Assembly: GCA_910574255.1 (NCBI GenBank)
Contig: CAJTAK010000006.1
Span: forward strand, 62,001 to 126,000
Direction of reading: 5' to 3'
Origin: Clostridia bacterium
GTDB taxonomy: Bacteria > Bacillota > Clostridia > Lachnospirales > Lachnospiraceae
Length of the DNA stretch: 64,000 nt
This document shows, in pieces, positions 38,702 through 47,334 of this stretch (position 1 is its first letter; each line of letters starts with the position of its first letter). Position numbers and translations under genes: made by a program. Below the pieces are notes generated by a model that was not told where the DNA came from, did not search any database, and saw only the letters and a list, made by a program, of their open reading frames with translations.

Positions 38702-39580
38702 ATGAAACGATTCGTAGGTATTATTGTAATCATTACATTGCTGCTTTCCGGGTGTTCCGGAAAAAAGGATGAGGGTATGAAGGAAGTGGAGTATACCACA
38801 GAGAGTGGAGAGACAGGCTGGATCTACCTGCCGGAATCCATGGAAGACACACCAGAGCAGGAACGGCCAATGGTACTGTTGCTTTGTGCGCCGGGCAAAA
38901 GCGCAAAAGACAAGCTTAAGGCGGCGGGGTGGTGGGAACAGGCCCAGGAAGCAGATTTTCTCGTGCTTATGCCAAAGTATAGAACTACAGAATCCTACAG
39001 TCAGACCGACAGACTGATGGAGTCGGTAAATTATGCCATAGGGAATTATCCGATAGATACCACTCGCATTTATGCCACAGGTTTTTCCAATGGAGGGGGA
39101 GCGGTTACTGCCTTGGTAAATGACTATCCCCAGATCTTTGCGGCAATAAGCTGTATGAGCTGGATGATGCCGATTAAACATCTGAGTTCTCCTTATGAGA
39201 TGCCATTTCAAATTATACAGGGCAGTGAGGATCTGACCTTGGAGATGGATTCTGGAGCCAAACGTGTCATAGATGATGAGGTATGGGGAATCGAGTCCCT
39301 GATGCGGTATAATCATCTTCTGGAGCATGGAGAAGCCAAGGATTTTGATAAGACAGAGTACTGGGGTTATGAGCCGGATGAGGTGGAAACGAGTACCATT
39401 GATGGGAAGACTTGGACTTTTAGCAATCATTATAAAGATGGCTATACGGTACCTTTTGGCCAGATGGTATTGATAGAGGGGGGCAAACATGAATTAAATA
39501 AGGATGAAGCCTTTGTTGCCTGGGAGTTCCTGCGGCATTATACAAGGGAAGAGGATGGAGCTGTTATTGAAGCAGAATAA
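38702..39580 (+). CDS. alpha/beta-hydrolase lipoprotein, LpqC/PHB-depolymerase-like
   Basis: A 292-residue surface lipoprotein (signal IIVIITLLLSGC, modified Cys at about residue 18). It has an alpha/beta-hydrolase fold: the strand PMVLLLCAPG, the nucleophile elbow ATGFSNGGG (GxSxG) and a likely catalytic His in EGGKHELNK. The pattern is that of the poly(3-hydroxybutyrate) depolymerase/feruloyl esterase-like group, often acting on esters of plant or host polymers; the substrate here is unknown. It lies 29 bases after the sigma-like gene, and a strong terminator follows. Confidence 0.8.
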   Translation: MKRFVGIIVIITLLLSGCSGKKDEGMKEVEYTTESGETGWIYLPESMEDTPEQERPMVLLLCAPGKSAKDKLKAAGWWEQAQEADFLVLMPKYRTTESYSQTDRLMESVNYAIGNYPIDTTRIYATGFSNGGGAVTALVNDYPQIFAAISCMSWMMPIKHLSSPYEMPFQIIQGSEDLTLEMDSGAKRVIDDEVWGIESLMRYNHLLEHGEAKDFDKTEYWGYEPDEVETSTIDGKTWTFSNHYKDGYTVPFGQMVLIEGGKHELNKDEAFVAWEFLRHYTREEDGAVIEAE

Positions 39581-39590
39581 TCCAGAATAA

Positions 39591-39641
39591 AAAAGGGCAT
39601 TCCTTTTGTCATGTATGACATAAGGGATGCCCTTCTTTTTT
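39591..39641. terminator. bidirectional terminator between hydrolase and csp genes
   Basis: A long stem AAGGGCAT..CCTT..TGTCAT pairs with ATGACA..AAGGGATGCCCTT. It has an A run on the left and a T run (CTTTTTT) on the right. It serves the two convergent genes. Confidence 0.88.
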
Positions 39642-39646
39642 GAAGC

Positions 39647-39853
39647 TTAGCCTACAACGATTACATTGGTTGCCTGGGGGCCGCGATTGCCTTCCGTAAT
39701 ATCAAAAGTTACGGACTGTCCCTCTTCCAATGTCTTGAATCCTTCGGCCACAATGCCGGAGAAGTGTACGAATACGTCCTCGCCAGTCTCGGAGTTGGTA
39801 ATGAAACCATATCCTTTTGTGCCGTTGAACCATTTTACTGTACCTTTGTTCAT
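39647..39853 (-). CDS. cold-shock protein CspA family
   Basis: A 68-residue single-stranded nucleic-acid-binding protein that acts as an RNA chaperone. RNP1 is KGYGFIT and RNP2 is DVFVHFS. The aromatic surface ([12 protein letters not shown]) and the length fit the family. The ATG follows a GGAGGTATCTT ribosome site. The 5' UTR is about 140 nt with a terminator-like hairpin, so expression is probably leader-controlled. Confidence 0.95.
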   Translation of the reverse strand: MNKGTVKWFNGTKGYGFITNSETGEDVFVHFSGIVAEGFKTLEEGQSVTFDITEGNRGPQATNVIVVG

Positions 39854-39903
39854 TAAAAGATACCTCCTAATTTAAGTACTATTCCGCATATCTTCTCCGA
39901 GAT

Positions 39904-39957
39904 AAAAAAACATGTCCCGCAAGCATCATGCATAGAATGATGACCTACAAAACATGT
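39904..39957 (-). promoter_or_regulatory. terminator-like hairpin in the csp 5' UTR
   Basis: Read on the minus strand, ACATGT (39952-39957) pairs with ACATGT (39910-39915) and CATCAT with ATGATG inside. The stem is followed directly by seven U bases (complement of 39904-39910). It lies about 50 bases before the csp start codon and downstream of the csp promoter, as expected for an attenuator or an RNA thermosensor. Confidence 0.6.
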
Positions 39958-39996
39958 GAATCAAATTCATCAAAAATATACTTCAATGCACCACTT

Positions 39997-40025
39997 ATAC
40001 TAGCCTATCTTGAAGAAAATGTCAA
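39997..40025 (-). promoter_or_regulatory. promoter for the csp gene
   Basis: On the minus strand TTGACA (40020-40025) and TAGTAT (39997-40002) have a 17-base spacer. They predict a 5' UTR of roughly 135-140 nt. Confidence 0.78.
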
Positions 40026-40342
40026 GCATAAATAATGGAATTTTGTGGGAATTTGTTAGATGTTTGATTTTATCCCAAAAAACTCCATCAAAAAGAGAAG
40101 TGCCGTTTTGCTACCCTTTTTTGCTGTTTTGTCTTACTGTAAAATGCATAAAAAAGATATAAAATAACAGTAAATTATAAATAAAATGACGATAGATGAT
40201 AAGTAAAGAATAAAAATATATGTCAAAAAGTACAAATAAAAAGAAAAGAGTATACATATCGGGTACTGCAGGTACCCGGTTAAGTATATCTTATTGAACA
40301 TCAGTAGTTTAATAAGGAAAAAAGAAAATGGAGGGAAGAAGC
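40026..40342. other. AT-rich intergenic region upstream of the importer operon
   Basis: About 320 bases of very AT-rich sequence with no credible gene. The notable feature is the dyad at 40251-40288. No consensus -35 was found ahead of the TATACA at 40251-40256, which would fit an activator-dependent promoter. Confidence 0.45.
40251..40288. promoter_or_regulatory. dyad in front of the substrate-binding protein gene
   Basis: CGGGTAC (40260-40266) and GTACCCG (40272-40278) form a perfect 7-bp dyad with a 5-base centre. TATAC (40251-40255) and GTATA (40284-40288) extend the symmetry outward. It is GC-rich inside an AT-rich leader and 55-90 bases before the ATG. It may be an operator or a 5' mRNA hairpin. 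Confidence 0.5.
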
Positions 40343-41425
40343 ATGAAAAGAAAAATAGCAATTGTAATGGCAATGGTTGTAGCAATGACTTCTCTTGCTG
40401 CTTGTGGCAGTAAGGAAGCACCGGCAGCAGAACCGGCCGAGAGCAGTGAGGCGGAGACTCCGGAAGAAACAGACGGGTCGGAAGAAGCAGCGGGTGAGCT
40501 TGCTGATACGGGAGAACTGACCCTGTATTATTCCAACTCTACCGAGTGGGCGGATCCTATTATTCAGGAATTTGAGGATCAGACAGGCATCAAAGTAAGC
40601 CTGGTACAGGATGGAACCTCTTCTCTGTTTGCACGTATTAAAGCAGAGGCAGGCAATCCCCAGGCAGATGTTGTATGGGGAGGCGTAATTGATACCTATC
40701 GGGCAAATCAGGATTTACTGCAGCCCTATACCAGTTCAGAGGAAGCAAGCTTAAAGCCGGAAGCGCTGGATCCCAACGGATATTACACCGGCTTTGACAT
40801 GGGTCCCATGGTTATGGTTTACAATACAGAATTAATTCCGGAAAATGAAGCTCCCACAAGCTGGGGAGATCTTCTGGATGAAAAGTATAAAGGAAAGATT
40901 GCATGTGCGGATCCTACCTCATCCTCTTCCGCATTCGCCTGCATCATGTCCATCATTCTGGCTTACGGTACGGATGGAAAGGGCTATGAATTTGTAGAGA
41001 AGCTGGTTGAGAATATGGATGGCAAGGTTATCAGTTCTTCTTCAGGCGTGTACAAGGGAGTTGCTGACGGCGAGTATCTGATCGGACTGACCTATGAGGA
41101 AGCAGCCCTTAGATATATGGAGTCCGGTGCAAGCATCGCAATCGTATACCCCAGCGAGGGTACATCTTCCAGTCCCTCCGGCTGCGGAATCGTTAAGGAC
41201 TGCAAGAACCCCAAGAGCGCACAGATGTTTATTGATTATCTGAGCAGCAAGGAAGTACAGTCTCAGCTTGGTGCCCTGAACCGTCGTTCCGTTCGTACGG
41301 ACGTTGCGGATCCGGATACCATGGAAGCATGGGAGAACATTGCCTTTGTAGAGATGGATATTGACTGGACATCTTCACATACGGAAGAGTTCAATGATAC
41401 ATGGAATGATTATATTACAAGGTAA
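40343..41425 (+). CDS. ABC transporter substrate-binding lipoprotein (AfuA/HptA-like)
   Basis: The extracellular binding protein of the importer coded downstream. It has 360 residues. The signal peptide ends at the lipobox SLAAC (Cys about residue 21). An acidic, Ala-rich linker (about 27-55) follows, then a periplasmic-binding fold starting ELTLYYSNSTEWADPIIQEFEDQTG. Homology by eye is to the ferric/2-aminoethylphosphonate/hexose-phosphate binding group. The tandem Tyr pair of true iron binders is not seen in the C-terminal half; the region reads GLTYEEAALRYMESGASIAIVYPSEGTSS. I therefore favour an organophosphate ligand (inference). ATG 40343 follows GGAGGGAAGAAGC. Confidence 0.85.
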   Translation: MKRKIAIVMAMVVAMTSLAACGSKEAPAAEPAESSEAETPEETDGSEEAAGELADTGELTLYYSNSTEWADPIIQEFEDQTGIKVSLVQDGTSSLFARIKAEAGNPQADVVWGGVIDTYRANQDLLQPYTSSEEASLKPEALDPNGYYTGFDMGPMVMVYNTELIPENEAPTSWGDLLDEKYKGKIACADPTSSSSAFACIMSIILAYGTDGKGYEFVEKLVENMDGKVISSSSGVYKGVADGEYLIGLTYEEAALRYMESGASIAIVYPSEGTSSSPSGCGIVKDCKNPKSAQMFIDYLSSKEVQSQLGALNRRSVRTDVADPDTMEAWENIAFVEMDIDWTSSHTEEFNDTWNDYITR

Positions 41426-41440
41426 AAAGTTTTTTGGTGG

Positions 41441-41467
41441 AAGGGGTGGCGCCTGTCGCTGCCCCTT
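41441..41467 (+). other. hairpin 3' of the substrate-binding protein gene
   Basis: AAGGGGTGGCG pairs with CGCTGCCCCTT (two wobble pairs, 5-base loop) 15 bases after the stop codon. There is no T run. Such stems often protect the 3' end of binding-protein mRNA, so that it exceeds permease mRNA. Confidence 0.6.
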
Positions 41468-41596
41468 GCTTGATCAAATGGAACTTTAAACAGTACTATT
41501 CTTCTAAAATAAAGATGTACTGGAAGAACATTACGGAACTTCAAATAGTCCGGCTAAGAAATGTCAAGTGCTTATTAGAAATATTTTCTGCCGGAC

Positions 41597-41689
41597 GGTA
41601 AAGTCGCAAAGGCACACGAGAGGAACTTTCATGAGTGCCCTTTCGAATGAAAGTTCCTCTCATTACAGGTGTGCCGAAGTGACTTTACC
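41597..41689. repeat. 93-base interrupted palindrome
   Basis: Three nested arms pair in order. GGTAAAGTC (41597-41605) pairs with GACTTTACC (41681-41689). GGCACAC (41611-41617) pairs with GTGTGCC (41669-41675). GAGAGGAACTTTCAT (41618-41632) pairs with ATGAAAGTTCCTCTC (41647-41661). All paired segments are perfect, with 5-7 base internal loops. It is 40 bases before the ATPase start. Confidence 0.85.
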
Positions 41690-41729
41690 CTTTAGTGCCA
41701 TCACGCAGTGATTTTAGATAGGAGGAAGA

Positions 41730-42803
41730 ATGAGTAGTCAGAGAGTTAAAATTGTAGATGCTACAAAAGTGTATGGAAGCTTTAAGGCATGTGACCACAT
41801 CAATTTGGATATCAACGAGGGAGAATTTTTCACCCTCCTTGGACCGTCCGGCTGCGGAAAAACCACATTGCTTCGAATGATTGCCGGCTTTAATCCCATT
41901 GATGAGGGAACCATTTATTTTAATGAAAAAGCTATCAATCACATCCCTGCGGATAAGCGGAATATCGGAATGGTGTTCCAGAATTATGCGATTTTTCCGC
42001 ATATGACAGTAAAGGATAATGTGGCTTATGGCTTGAAAGCAAGGAAAATCAAAGGGCAGGAGCTGGAAGATCGCACCATGGAGGCTATGAAGATGATGCA
42101 GATCGACAATCTGAAAGACCGGATGCCCAGCCAGCTTTCCGGAGGTCAGCAGCAGAGAGTTGCTCTGGCCCGGGCCATAGTAATTCATCCGGATGTGCTT
42201 CTTATGGATGAACCTCTGTGCAATCTGGATGCAAAGCTGCGTGTTACCATGCGTACGGGAATTAAAAAGATTCAAAAGCAATTGAATATTACCACCATTT
42301 ACGTAACCCATGATCAGGAGGAAGCTCTGTCTATCTCGGATCGGATTGCGGTTATCCATGACGGGACCGTAGAGCAGGTAGGAGAGCCCAAAGAGATTTA
42401 TACAAAGCCGGCCAATATGTTCGTGGCGAACTTCATCGGAACCTCCAGCTTCCTGGACGGAACGGCAAAGGATGGTGTAGTGACCATACTTGGAAAGAAA
42501 AAACTGGAGCTTCCTATGAAAAAGGACTTTGAGGGGAATGTTAAGGTTTCCATACGTCCGGAATATGTGCTTTTGGATGAGCCAAAAGAGGGAGAGCTTC
42601 TGGGGACTATTACTCTTGCCACCTTCCTGGGAGATTTTATGAACTATGAGATTCAGTTGGAAAATGATCAAATCATTGAAATCAATGAGTATACGGACCG
42701 CATGGATACGGTTCGAAAAGCCGGCGATCAGGTCAGCCTGAATCTGATGGAAAACAGAATCAGCATCTTTGACGCACAGACAGAAAAATCACTGATGATT
42801 TAG
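41730..42803 (+). CDS. ABC transporter ATP-binding protein
   Basis: The cytoplasmic ATPase of the importer, 357 residues. Walker A is GPSGCGKTT (about residue 36), the Q-loop is MVFQNYAIFP, the signature is LSGGQQQRVALARA, Walker B is VLLMDEP and the H-loop is TIYVTHDQEE. A C-terminal TOBE domain covers about residues 250-350. It belongs to the PotA/FbpC class used by spermidine, iron and phosphonate importers. ATG 41730 follows TAGGAGGAAG. Confidence 0.93.
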   Translation: MSSQRVKIVDATKVYGSFKACDHINLDINEGEFFTLLGPSGCGKTTLLRMIAGFNPIDEGTIYFNEKAINHIPADKRNIGMVFQNYAIFPHMTVKDNVAYGLKARKIKGQELEDRTMEAMKMMQIDNLKDRMPSQLSGGQQQRVALARAIVIHPDVLLMDEPLCNLDAKLRVTMRTGIKKIQKQLNITTIYVTHDQEEALSISDRIAVIHDGTVEQVGEPKEIYTKPANMFVANFIGTSSFLDGTAKDGVVTILGKKKLELPMKKDFEGNVKVSIRPEYVLLDEPKEGELLGTITLATFLGDFMNYEIQLENDQIIEINEYTDRMDTVRKAGDQVSLNLMENRISIFDAQTEKSLMI

Positions 42804-42819
42804 GAGAAAGGAGTCTCAG

Positions 42820-44499
42820 ATGGAAAAAGAAAATAAGAAAAAACTGTATGAACGTTTTCATATGGATAAATTCAACTTTTGGACCATTGTCAGCCTTTTG
42901 ATCCTGATCGTATGTCTGCTCTTTATTGTATACCCGTTTTTAAACCTGATTATCCAGAGCTTCCATAATGCCGAGACGAACGCTTTTACCATGGAAAACT
43001 ACTTAAAGTTCTTCCAAAAGCGTTATTATAAAGAAGCATTGAGAAACAGCCTGGTGATCAGTACGGTAGTTACGATTTTGGCAACCTGTCTGGGGGTACC
43101 TCTGGCTTATATCGGAACCCGGTTTAACCTCTATTTAAAACGAGTAATTTATGTGATGGTAGTGCTGTCCATGCTTTCTCCGCCCTTTATCGGTGCTTAT
43201 GCATGGATTACCCTGCTTGGACGTGCAGGCTTTATTACCAAGCTGCTGGCTTCCGTAGGGATTCAGTTGGGTGAGATCTATGGATTTAAGGGGATTGTGC
43301 TGGTATTTACCTTAAAGCTGTATCCCATGGTATATCTCTACGTATCCGGAGCTTTAGGCAGCATTGATGCATCTCTGGAGGAAGCCAGTGAGAACCTGGG
43401 CGTATCCGGCATTCAGAGAATCCTGAAAATAACCTTTCCGGTGATTACCCCAACCATACTTTCCGCTGCCCTGATGGTTTTCATGACGGCTTTGGCAGAC
43501 TTCGGTACGCCCCGGCTGATTGGCGAGGGCTACAACACGCTTCCTGTTATAATTTATAAGGAATTTTTAAATGAGGTGGGAACGGATACCAGCTTTGCAA
43601 GTGCTCTGAGCGTAATTATCATTGTCATTGCTCTGGCGGTGCTCTTTGTACAGAAACGCTTTGTGGACAGCAAGAGCTATAATATGACCAGCCTGCGGCC
43701 GCCTAAGGTAGTGGAGCTTCCCAGGGCAAAGAAGATTTTGGCAACGGCAGTAGTGTTTTTTGTATCTTTCCTGTCTGTTCTTCCGCAGATTACGGTAACC
43801 ATCCAGTCATTCCTTAAGACAAACGGGCCGATTTTTGTATCCGGCTTCAGCCTGGACAGCTACCGAAACGTGGTAAATAAGCTGGGACAGAGTATTACAA
43901 ATACGTTCCTCTATGGCTTTATTGCTCTGGCAATCATTGTTTTCCTGGGGCTTCTGGGTTCCTATCTGATTGTTCGGAGAAAGGGCTTTACGGCAAATCT
44001 TATCGACCTGCTTTTGATGTTCCCTTATGTGATTCCGGGAGCAGTTCTCGGTATCTGCCTTACGGTATCCTTTAATCAGGGGCCGGTAGTTCTGACGGGA
44101 AGCATGTGGATTATTATTCTGTCCTTTGTAATTCGGAAGCTGCCGTACACCATGCGTTCCAGCGTGGGCATTCTGTATCAGATTGACAAATCCGTAGAGG
44201 AAGCGTCTATCAGTTTAAGCGTGCCGCCTATGAAGACTTTCTTTAAGACAACGGTTCCGCTGATGATTCCGGGAGTTATCTCCGGAGCAGTATTGAGCCT
44301 TATCAGCGTAATAAACACTTTAAGCGCAACCTTGATTTTATATACCGGAAAGACGGTAACCATCCCGGTCGCTATCTTTAACTGTGTAAATAATGACGCT
44401 TATGGTCAGGCGGCGGCATTGTCCACGATTCTGACCTTGGCAACCATTGTCTGCCTGCTGGTATTCCATAAGATTTCCGGCGGAAAGAGTGTTGTTTAG
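42820..44499 (+). CDS. ABC transporter permease, fused double domain
   Basis: A 559-residue inner-membrane protein with two binding-protein-dependent permease domains in one chain. Each has about six membrane segments. The EAA-type loops, which dock the ATPase, are EEASENLGVSGIQRILKITFPVITP (about 188-210) and EEASISLSVPPMKTFFKTTVPLMIPG (about 463-488). The FbpB/AfuB subfamily has this double layout. It starts 16 bases after the ATPase gene. Confidence 0.92.
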   Translation: MEKENKKKLYERFHMDKFNFWTIVSLLILIVCLLFIVYPFLNLIIQSFHNAETNAFTMENYLKFFQKRYYKEALRNSLVISTVVTILATCLGVPLAYIGTRFNLYLKRVIYVMVVLSMLSPPFIGAYAWITLLGRAGFITKLLASVGIQLGEIYGFKGIVLVFTLKLYPMVYLYVSGALGSIDASLEEASENLGVSGIQRILKITFPVITPTILSAALMVFMTALADFGTPRLIGEGYNTLPVIIYKEFLNEVGTDTSFASALSVIIIVIALAVLFVQKRFVDSKSYNMTSLRPPKVVELPRAKKILATAVVFFVSFLSVLPQITVTIQSFLKTNGPIFVSGFSLDSYRNVVNKLGQSITNTFLYGFIALAIIVFLGLLGSYLIVRRKGFTANLIDLLLMFPYVIPGAVLGICLTVSFNQGPVVLTGSMWIIILSFVIRKLPYTMRSSVGILYQIDKSVEEASISLSVPPMKTFFKTTVPLMIPGVISGAVLSLISVINTLSATLILYTGKTVTIPVAIFNCVNNDAYGQAAALSTILTLATIVCLLVFHKISGGKSVV

Positions 44500-44571
44500 A
44501 TGAGAAAGCGTTGAAATGGTATTTCAGGAATAATATAATGGAAATCAATCCATGAAAACGGGGCCTGAGAT

Positions 44572-46347
44572 ATGCATAAGAAGATTAAAGAAAGCTATTT
44601 TTACCGGATATTTGCGTCTATGTTTGCGGTTTGCCTGGTATTTGTCCTGCTGATGGGGACTGTTACAGGAGGGGTTTTTTACGGCCTGTACCAGAACAAT
44701 CTAAAGGAGGCATGCCAGGTAACCGCAGAACGCATCCGGGTAACTGTGGAGAGTACGCTTCAAAATTATCGGGAGACGATTCAGGAACTGGACTCCGATG
44801 AGGGTGTGGTCTCTTTTATGAAAGGAGAGACTCAGGATGTAAATGCCCTTATACAGGAGCTTTATATGCTGCGAAACAGCTATGCCCAGAGAATCGCAAT
44901 CAGTGCAATCCGATTGTCGGATCAAAAGTGTATTTCCACTTCTAAGGACGGAATTACAAATCTGAACAAGGAATTTCCCAACTGGGGCATCTTCCGAAAG
45001 GCAAGCCTTTCAAAGGAGGCGGCCCTCTATGCCATGGCAAAGGATGCTCTTTTGAGCTCGGAGGATCGTCTCTGTATGGCGAAAGCCTGCCGAAATGAGG
45101 ATGGAGAGATCCTGGGGTATCTGTTGGTGGAGATTCCCAGAAGCACATTGGATGCCATTGTGATTGAATGTGCGGATCAGTACAATACCAACACCCTGAT
45201 TGTAAATAAAAGTGCTTCTGTTATCTATCATTCAGGAGGAACGGTTTTTGAGGGGCTTGGAAAGGCTGAGGATTACGGATTCTGCAGGGAGACCCAGGAG
45301 ACGGAGGGGATCACGGTGAATAATTATGCTTTTAGCCGCAGCGAGCAGACGGGGCTTACCATGATGCAGGAGATACCCTCGGGAACCCTTTCCGTGATAA
45401 TGAAGCCTTTGCTGTGGGCTATGGCAGTTGGAGTGCTGGTGAGTATTCTGCTGGCTCTTATTTTCTCCCGGAGGTTGGCCAAGTCTGTCAGCGATCCCAT
45501 TGAGGAAATGATTGAAGTCATGGGAAAGGTAGAAGAGGGCGATCTGTCTGTGCGGCTGAATTTTGAACGGGTGGATGAGATTGGACAGCTTGGGAAAGCA
45601 TTTGATTCCATGACAGAGCGTGTGGAAGAGCTGATGGAGCGAATTGAGGAAGAGAAGCACAGTCTTTGGATTGCGGAGACACGTTCCTTAAGCCTTCAGA
45701 TGAATCCTCATTTCCTATATAATACCCTGGATTTGATTAAATGGAATGCAAAGCTTGGGAAAAATCAGGAGATTGTGAATATTACGGTACATTTGGGAAG
45801 AGTGCTCCGCAGAATTATGAATACGAAAAGCGATTTGGTAGAGATCTCTTATGAGATGGAGATCATTCACTCCTTTGTGGAGATTCAGAAGAAGCATTAT
45901 GGAGAACGACTTTCCCTGGAGGTAGAGATTGAAGAGGAACTGATGGGGCTTTATATACCTAAGCTGGTACTGCAGCCCATTGTGGAAAATGCCATTGTAC
46001 ATGGGTTTGCCGGGGCAACAGAGACCTGTAGGATTCGGATTGCGGGAAAGCGCAGGCAAAAAGAGGGAGATCCGGCCTGCGGAAGCGGTTTTGTGGTATT
46101 CCGGATTGAGGATGACGGAATCGGTATGAGTGAACAGGAGCTGGAGCATGTATTGGAATTTAAGCAGGAGGGAATGCATCATATCGGCCTTAATAACGTA
46201 CAGCGCCGGGCAAGGCTTTTTGGGGATGAAAGCTGCGGCATCAGGGTAGAGAGCCATTCCGGCAGGGGGACTGCGGTAACTCTGGTTTTAAGAGCAGTGG
46301 AAAAGCTTTCAGGCAGTTTAGAAAATGCTTTATACCGGGAAGTGTGA
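44572..46347 (+). CDS. YesM-type sensor histidine kinase
   Basis: A 591-residue membrane kinase of the LytS/YesM group. TM1 is about 13-38, then an extracellular sensor of about 240 residues and TM2 at about 280-302. A HAMP domain covers about 303-355. The internal His-kinase segment has QMNPHFLYNTLDLIKWNAK with H380 as likely phospho-acceptor, and the HATPase domain has LQPIVENAIVHGF and EDDGIGMS. The extracellular part has no motif that I recognise. It lies 72 bases after the permease gene and 45 before an AraC-type regulator, so it is probably the sensor that controls this importer. Confidence 0.93.
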   Translation: MHKKIKESYFYRIFASMFAVCLVFVLLMGTVTGGVFYGLYQNNLKEACQVTAERIRVTVESTLQNYRETIQELDSDEGVVSFMKGETQDVNALIQELYMLRNSYAQRIAISAIRLSDQKCISTSKDGITNLNKEFPNWGIFRKASLSKEAALYAMAKDALLSSEDRLCMAKACRNEDGEILGYLLVEIPRSTLDAIVIECADQYNTNTLIVNKSASVIYHSGGTVFEGLGKAEDYGFCRETQETEGITVNNYAFSRSEQTGLTMMQEIPSGTLSVIMKPLLWAMAVGVLVSILLALIFSRRLAKSVSDPIEEMIEVMGKVEEGDLSVRLNFERVDEIGQLGKAFDSMTERVEELMERIEEEKHSLWIAETRSLSLQMNPHFLYNTLDLIKWNAKLGKNQEIVNITVHLGRVLRRIMNTKSDLVEISYEMEIIHSFVEIQKKHYGERLSLEVEIEEELMGLYIPKLVLQPIVENAIVHGFAGATETCRIRIAGKRRQKEGDPACGSGFVVFRIEDDGIGMSEQELEHVLEFKQEGMHHIGLNNVQRRARLFGDESCGIRVESHSGRGTAVTLVLRAVEKLSGSLENALYREV

Positions 46348-46392
46348 GAACAAGGGAGCGCACAGACAGCCTCTAATAAGGAGGGGGAGTAG

Positions 46393-47190
46393 ATGATACG
46401 GGTGCTATTAATAGAGGATGAGGAACTGATTCGTGAGGGACTGCGCCTGACAACACCCTGGCAGGAGTGGGGGATGGAGGTTGTAGGCGAGGCAGCGGAC
46501 GGTGAGGCAGGGATGAATAAAATCCTGGAGCTTAAACCGGATGTTGTGATTACGGATGTAAAGATGCCTAAAATGAGCGGCTTAGAGATGATAGAACAGC
46601 TGCGGGGGCAGGCAGCCTGTGAGTACATTATATTGTCGGGCTATGATGAGTTTGCCCTTGTGAAGCAGGCTATCCATCTGGAGGTTCAGGAATATCTGTT
46701 GAAACCGGTGGATGATGAGGAACTGCGTGCGGTTATGGAACAGGCCGCCCGGAAAGTACATCGAAAGCGTGTGATGAATCAAAGGCTGGCCCAGTATCAG
46801 GAGGAAGAGAAAGGGTACTCCATGGATGCCCGGAATATTCAGGATAAATATCTTGACAGGGCAAAGGAAATTCTAAAGGAGAGGTATCAGGAGAATCTTA
46901 CTTTGAAAAGTGTGGCGGATGCCCTGTTTATCAGTGACAGTTATCTTGGTAAGCTCTTTAAAAACCGGACAGGCTATACTTTTTTGGAGATGCTGACCTT
47001 TTACCGGATTCGGGCGGCTGTGGAATATCTTCAGAATACGGACAAAAAGGTGTATGAAATCGCCTATGCCATAGGATATAATGATTCCAAGTATTTCAGC
47101 CGTGTATTTCAAAGAGTGACCGGAATGAAGCCTATGGAATTGAAAAACGGGCATCCTTTGCCGGGGGACCATATTTTGCGGCATTTGTAG
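46393..47190 (+). CDS. AraC-type response regulator (YesN-like)
   Basis: A 265-residue regulator. The receiver domain (1-120) has phospho-acceptor D55 (VVITDVKMPKMSG) and switch Lys (LLKPVDD). The C-terminal AraC/XylS double HTH covers about 155-255 (LKSVADALFISDSYLGKLFKNRTG and EIAYAIGYNDSKYFSRVFQRVTGMKP). It pairs with the YesM-type kinase just upstream. The linker is short compared with long YesN proteins, closer to the S. aureus HptR layout. ATG 46393 follows AGGAGGGGGAG. Confidence 0.94.
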   Translation: MIRVLLIEDEELIREGLRLTTPWQEWGMEVVGEAADGEAGMNKILELKPDVVITDVKMPKMSGLEMIEQLRGQAACEYIILSGYDEFALVKQAIHLEVQEYLLKPVDDEELRAVMEQAARKVHRKRVMNQRLAQYQEEEKGYSMDARNIQDKYLDRAKEILKERYQENLTLKSVADALFISDSYLGKLFKNRTGYTFLEMLTFYRIRAAVEYLQNTDKKVYEIAYAIGYNDSKYFSRVFQRVTGMKPMELKNGHPLPGDHILRHL

Positions 47191-47217
47191 TGACTTTACG
47201 CTTGCAGCAACTTAAAT

Positions 47218-47313
47218 CAGTAATATCCTGCTGGTGCACAAATCGATTTACAGACGCAGCTCCAAGCGGCTGGAAATTGATTTAAACAGAGGTGTACCAG
47301 CAGGATATTACTG
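47218..47313. repeat. 96-base interrupted palindrome
   Basis: The outer arms CAGTAATATCCTGCTGGTGCAC (47218-47239) and 47292-47313 pair over 22 bp with one G-T pair. The inner arms AAATCGATTT (47240-47249) and AAATTGATTT (47274-47283) pair over 10 bp. A CAG/CTG tip (about 47251-47272) lies within. It fills the gap between the response-regulator stop and the phosphatase ribosome site, with no T run. Confidence 0.85.
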
Positions 47314-47334
47314 AACTATAATAGGAGGACTTTT

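Larger units (their letters stand above)
41426..41729. other. intra-operon spacer with two hairpins
   Basis: A 304-base non-coding spacer between the binding-protein gene and the ATPase gene. It holds an 11-bp hairpin directly after the binding-protein gene (41441-41467), a CAGTAC/GTACTG stem near 41490-41522 and the 93-base palindrome at 41597-41689. No ORF was credible. Confidence 0.6.

Noticed and set aside
40134-40421. 95-residue hydrophobic minus-strand frame before the binding protein
   Set aside because: Phe/Leu/Ile-rich because the region is AT-rich. It overlaps the real gene start and has no ribosome site.
40343-44499. Confident label as a ferric iron importer
   Set aside because: Family-level similarity only. 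The ferric Tyr pair is not visible, and the context points to organophosphate.
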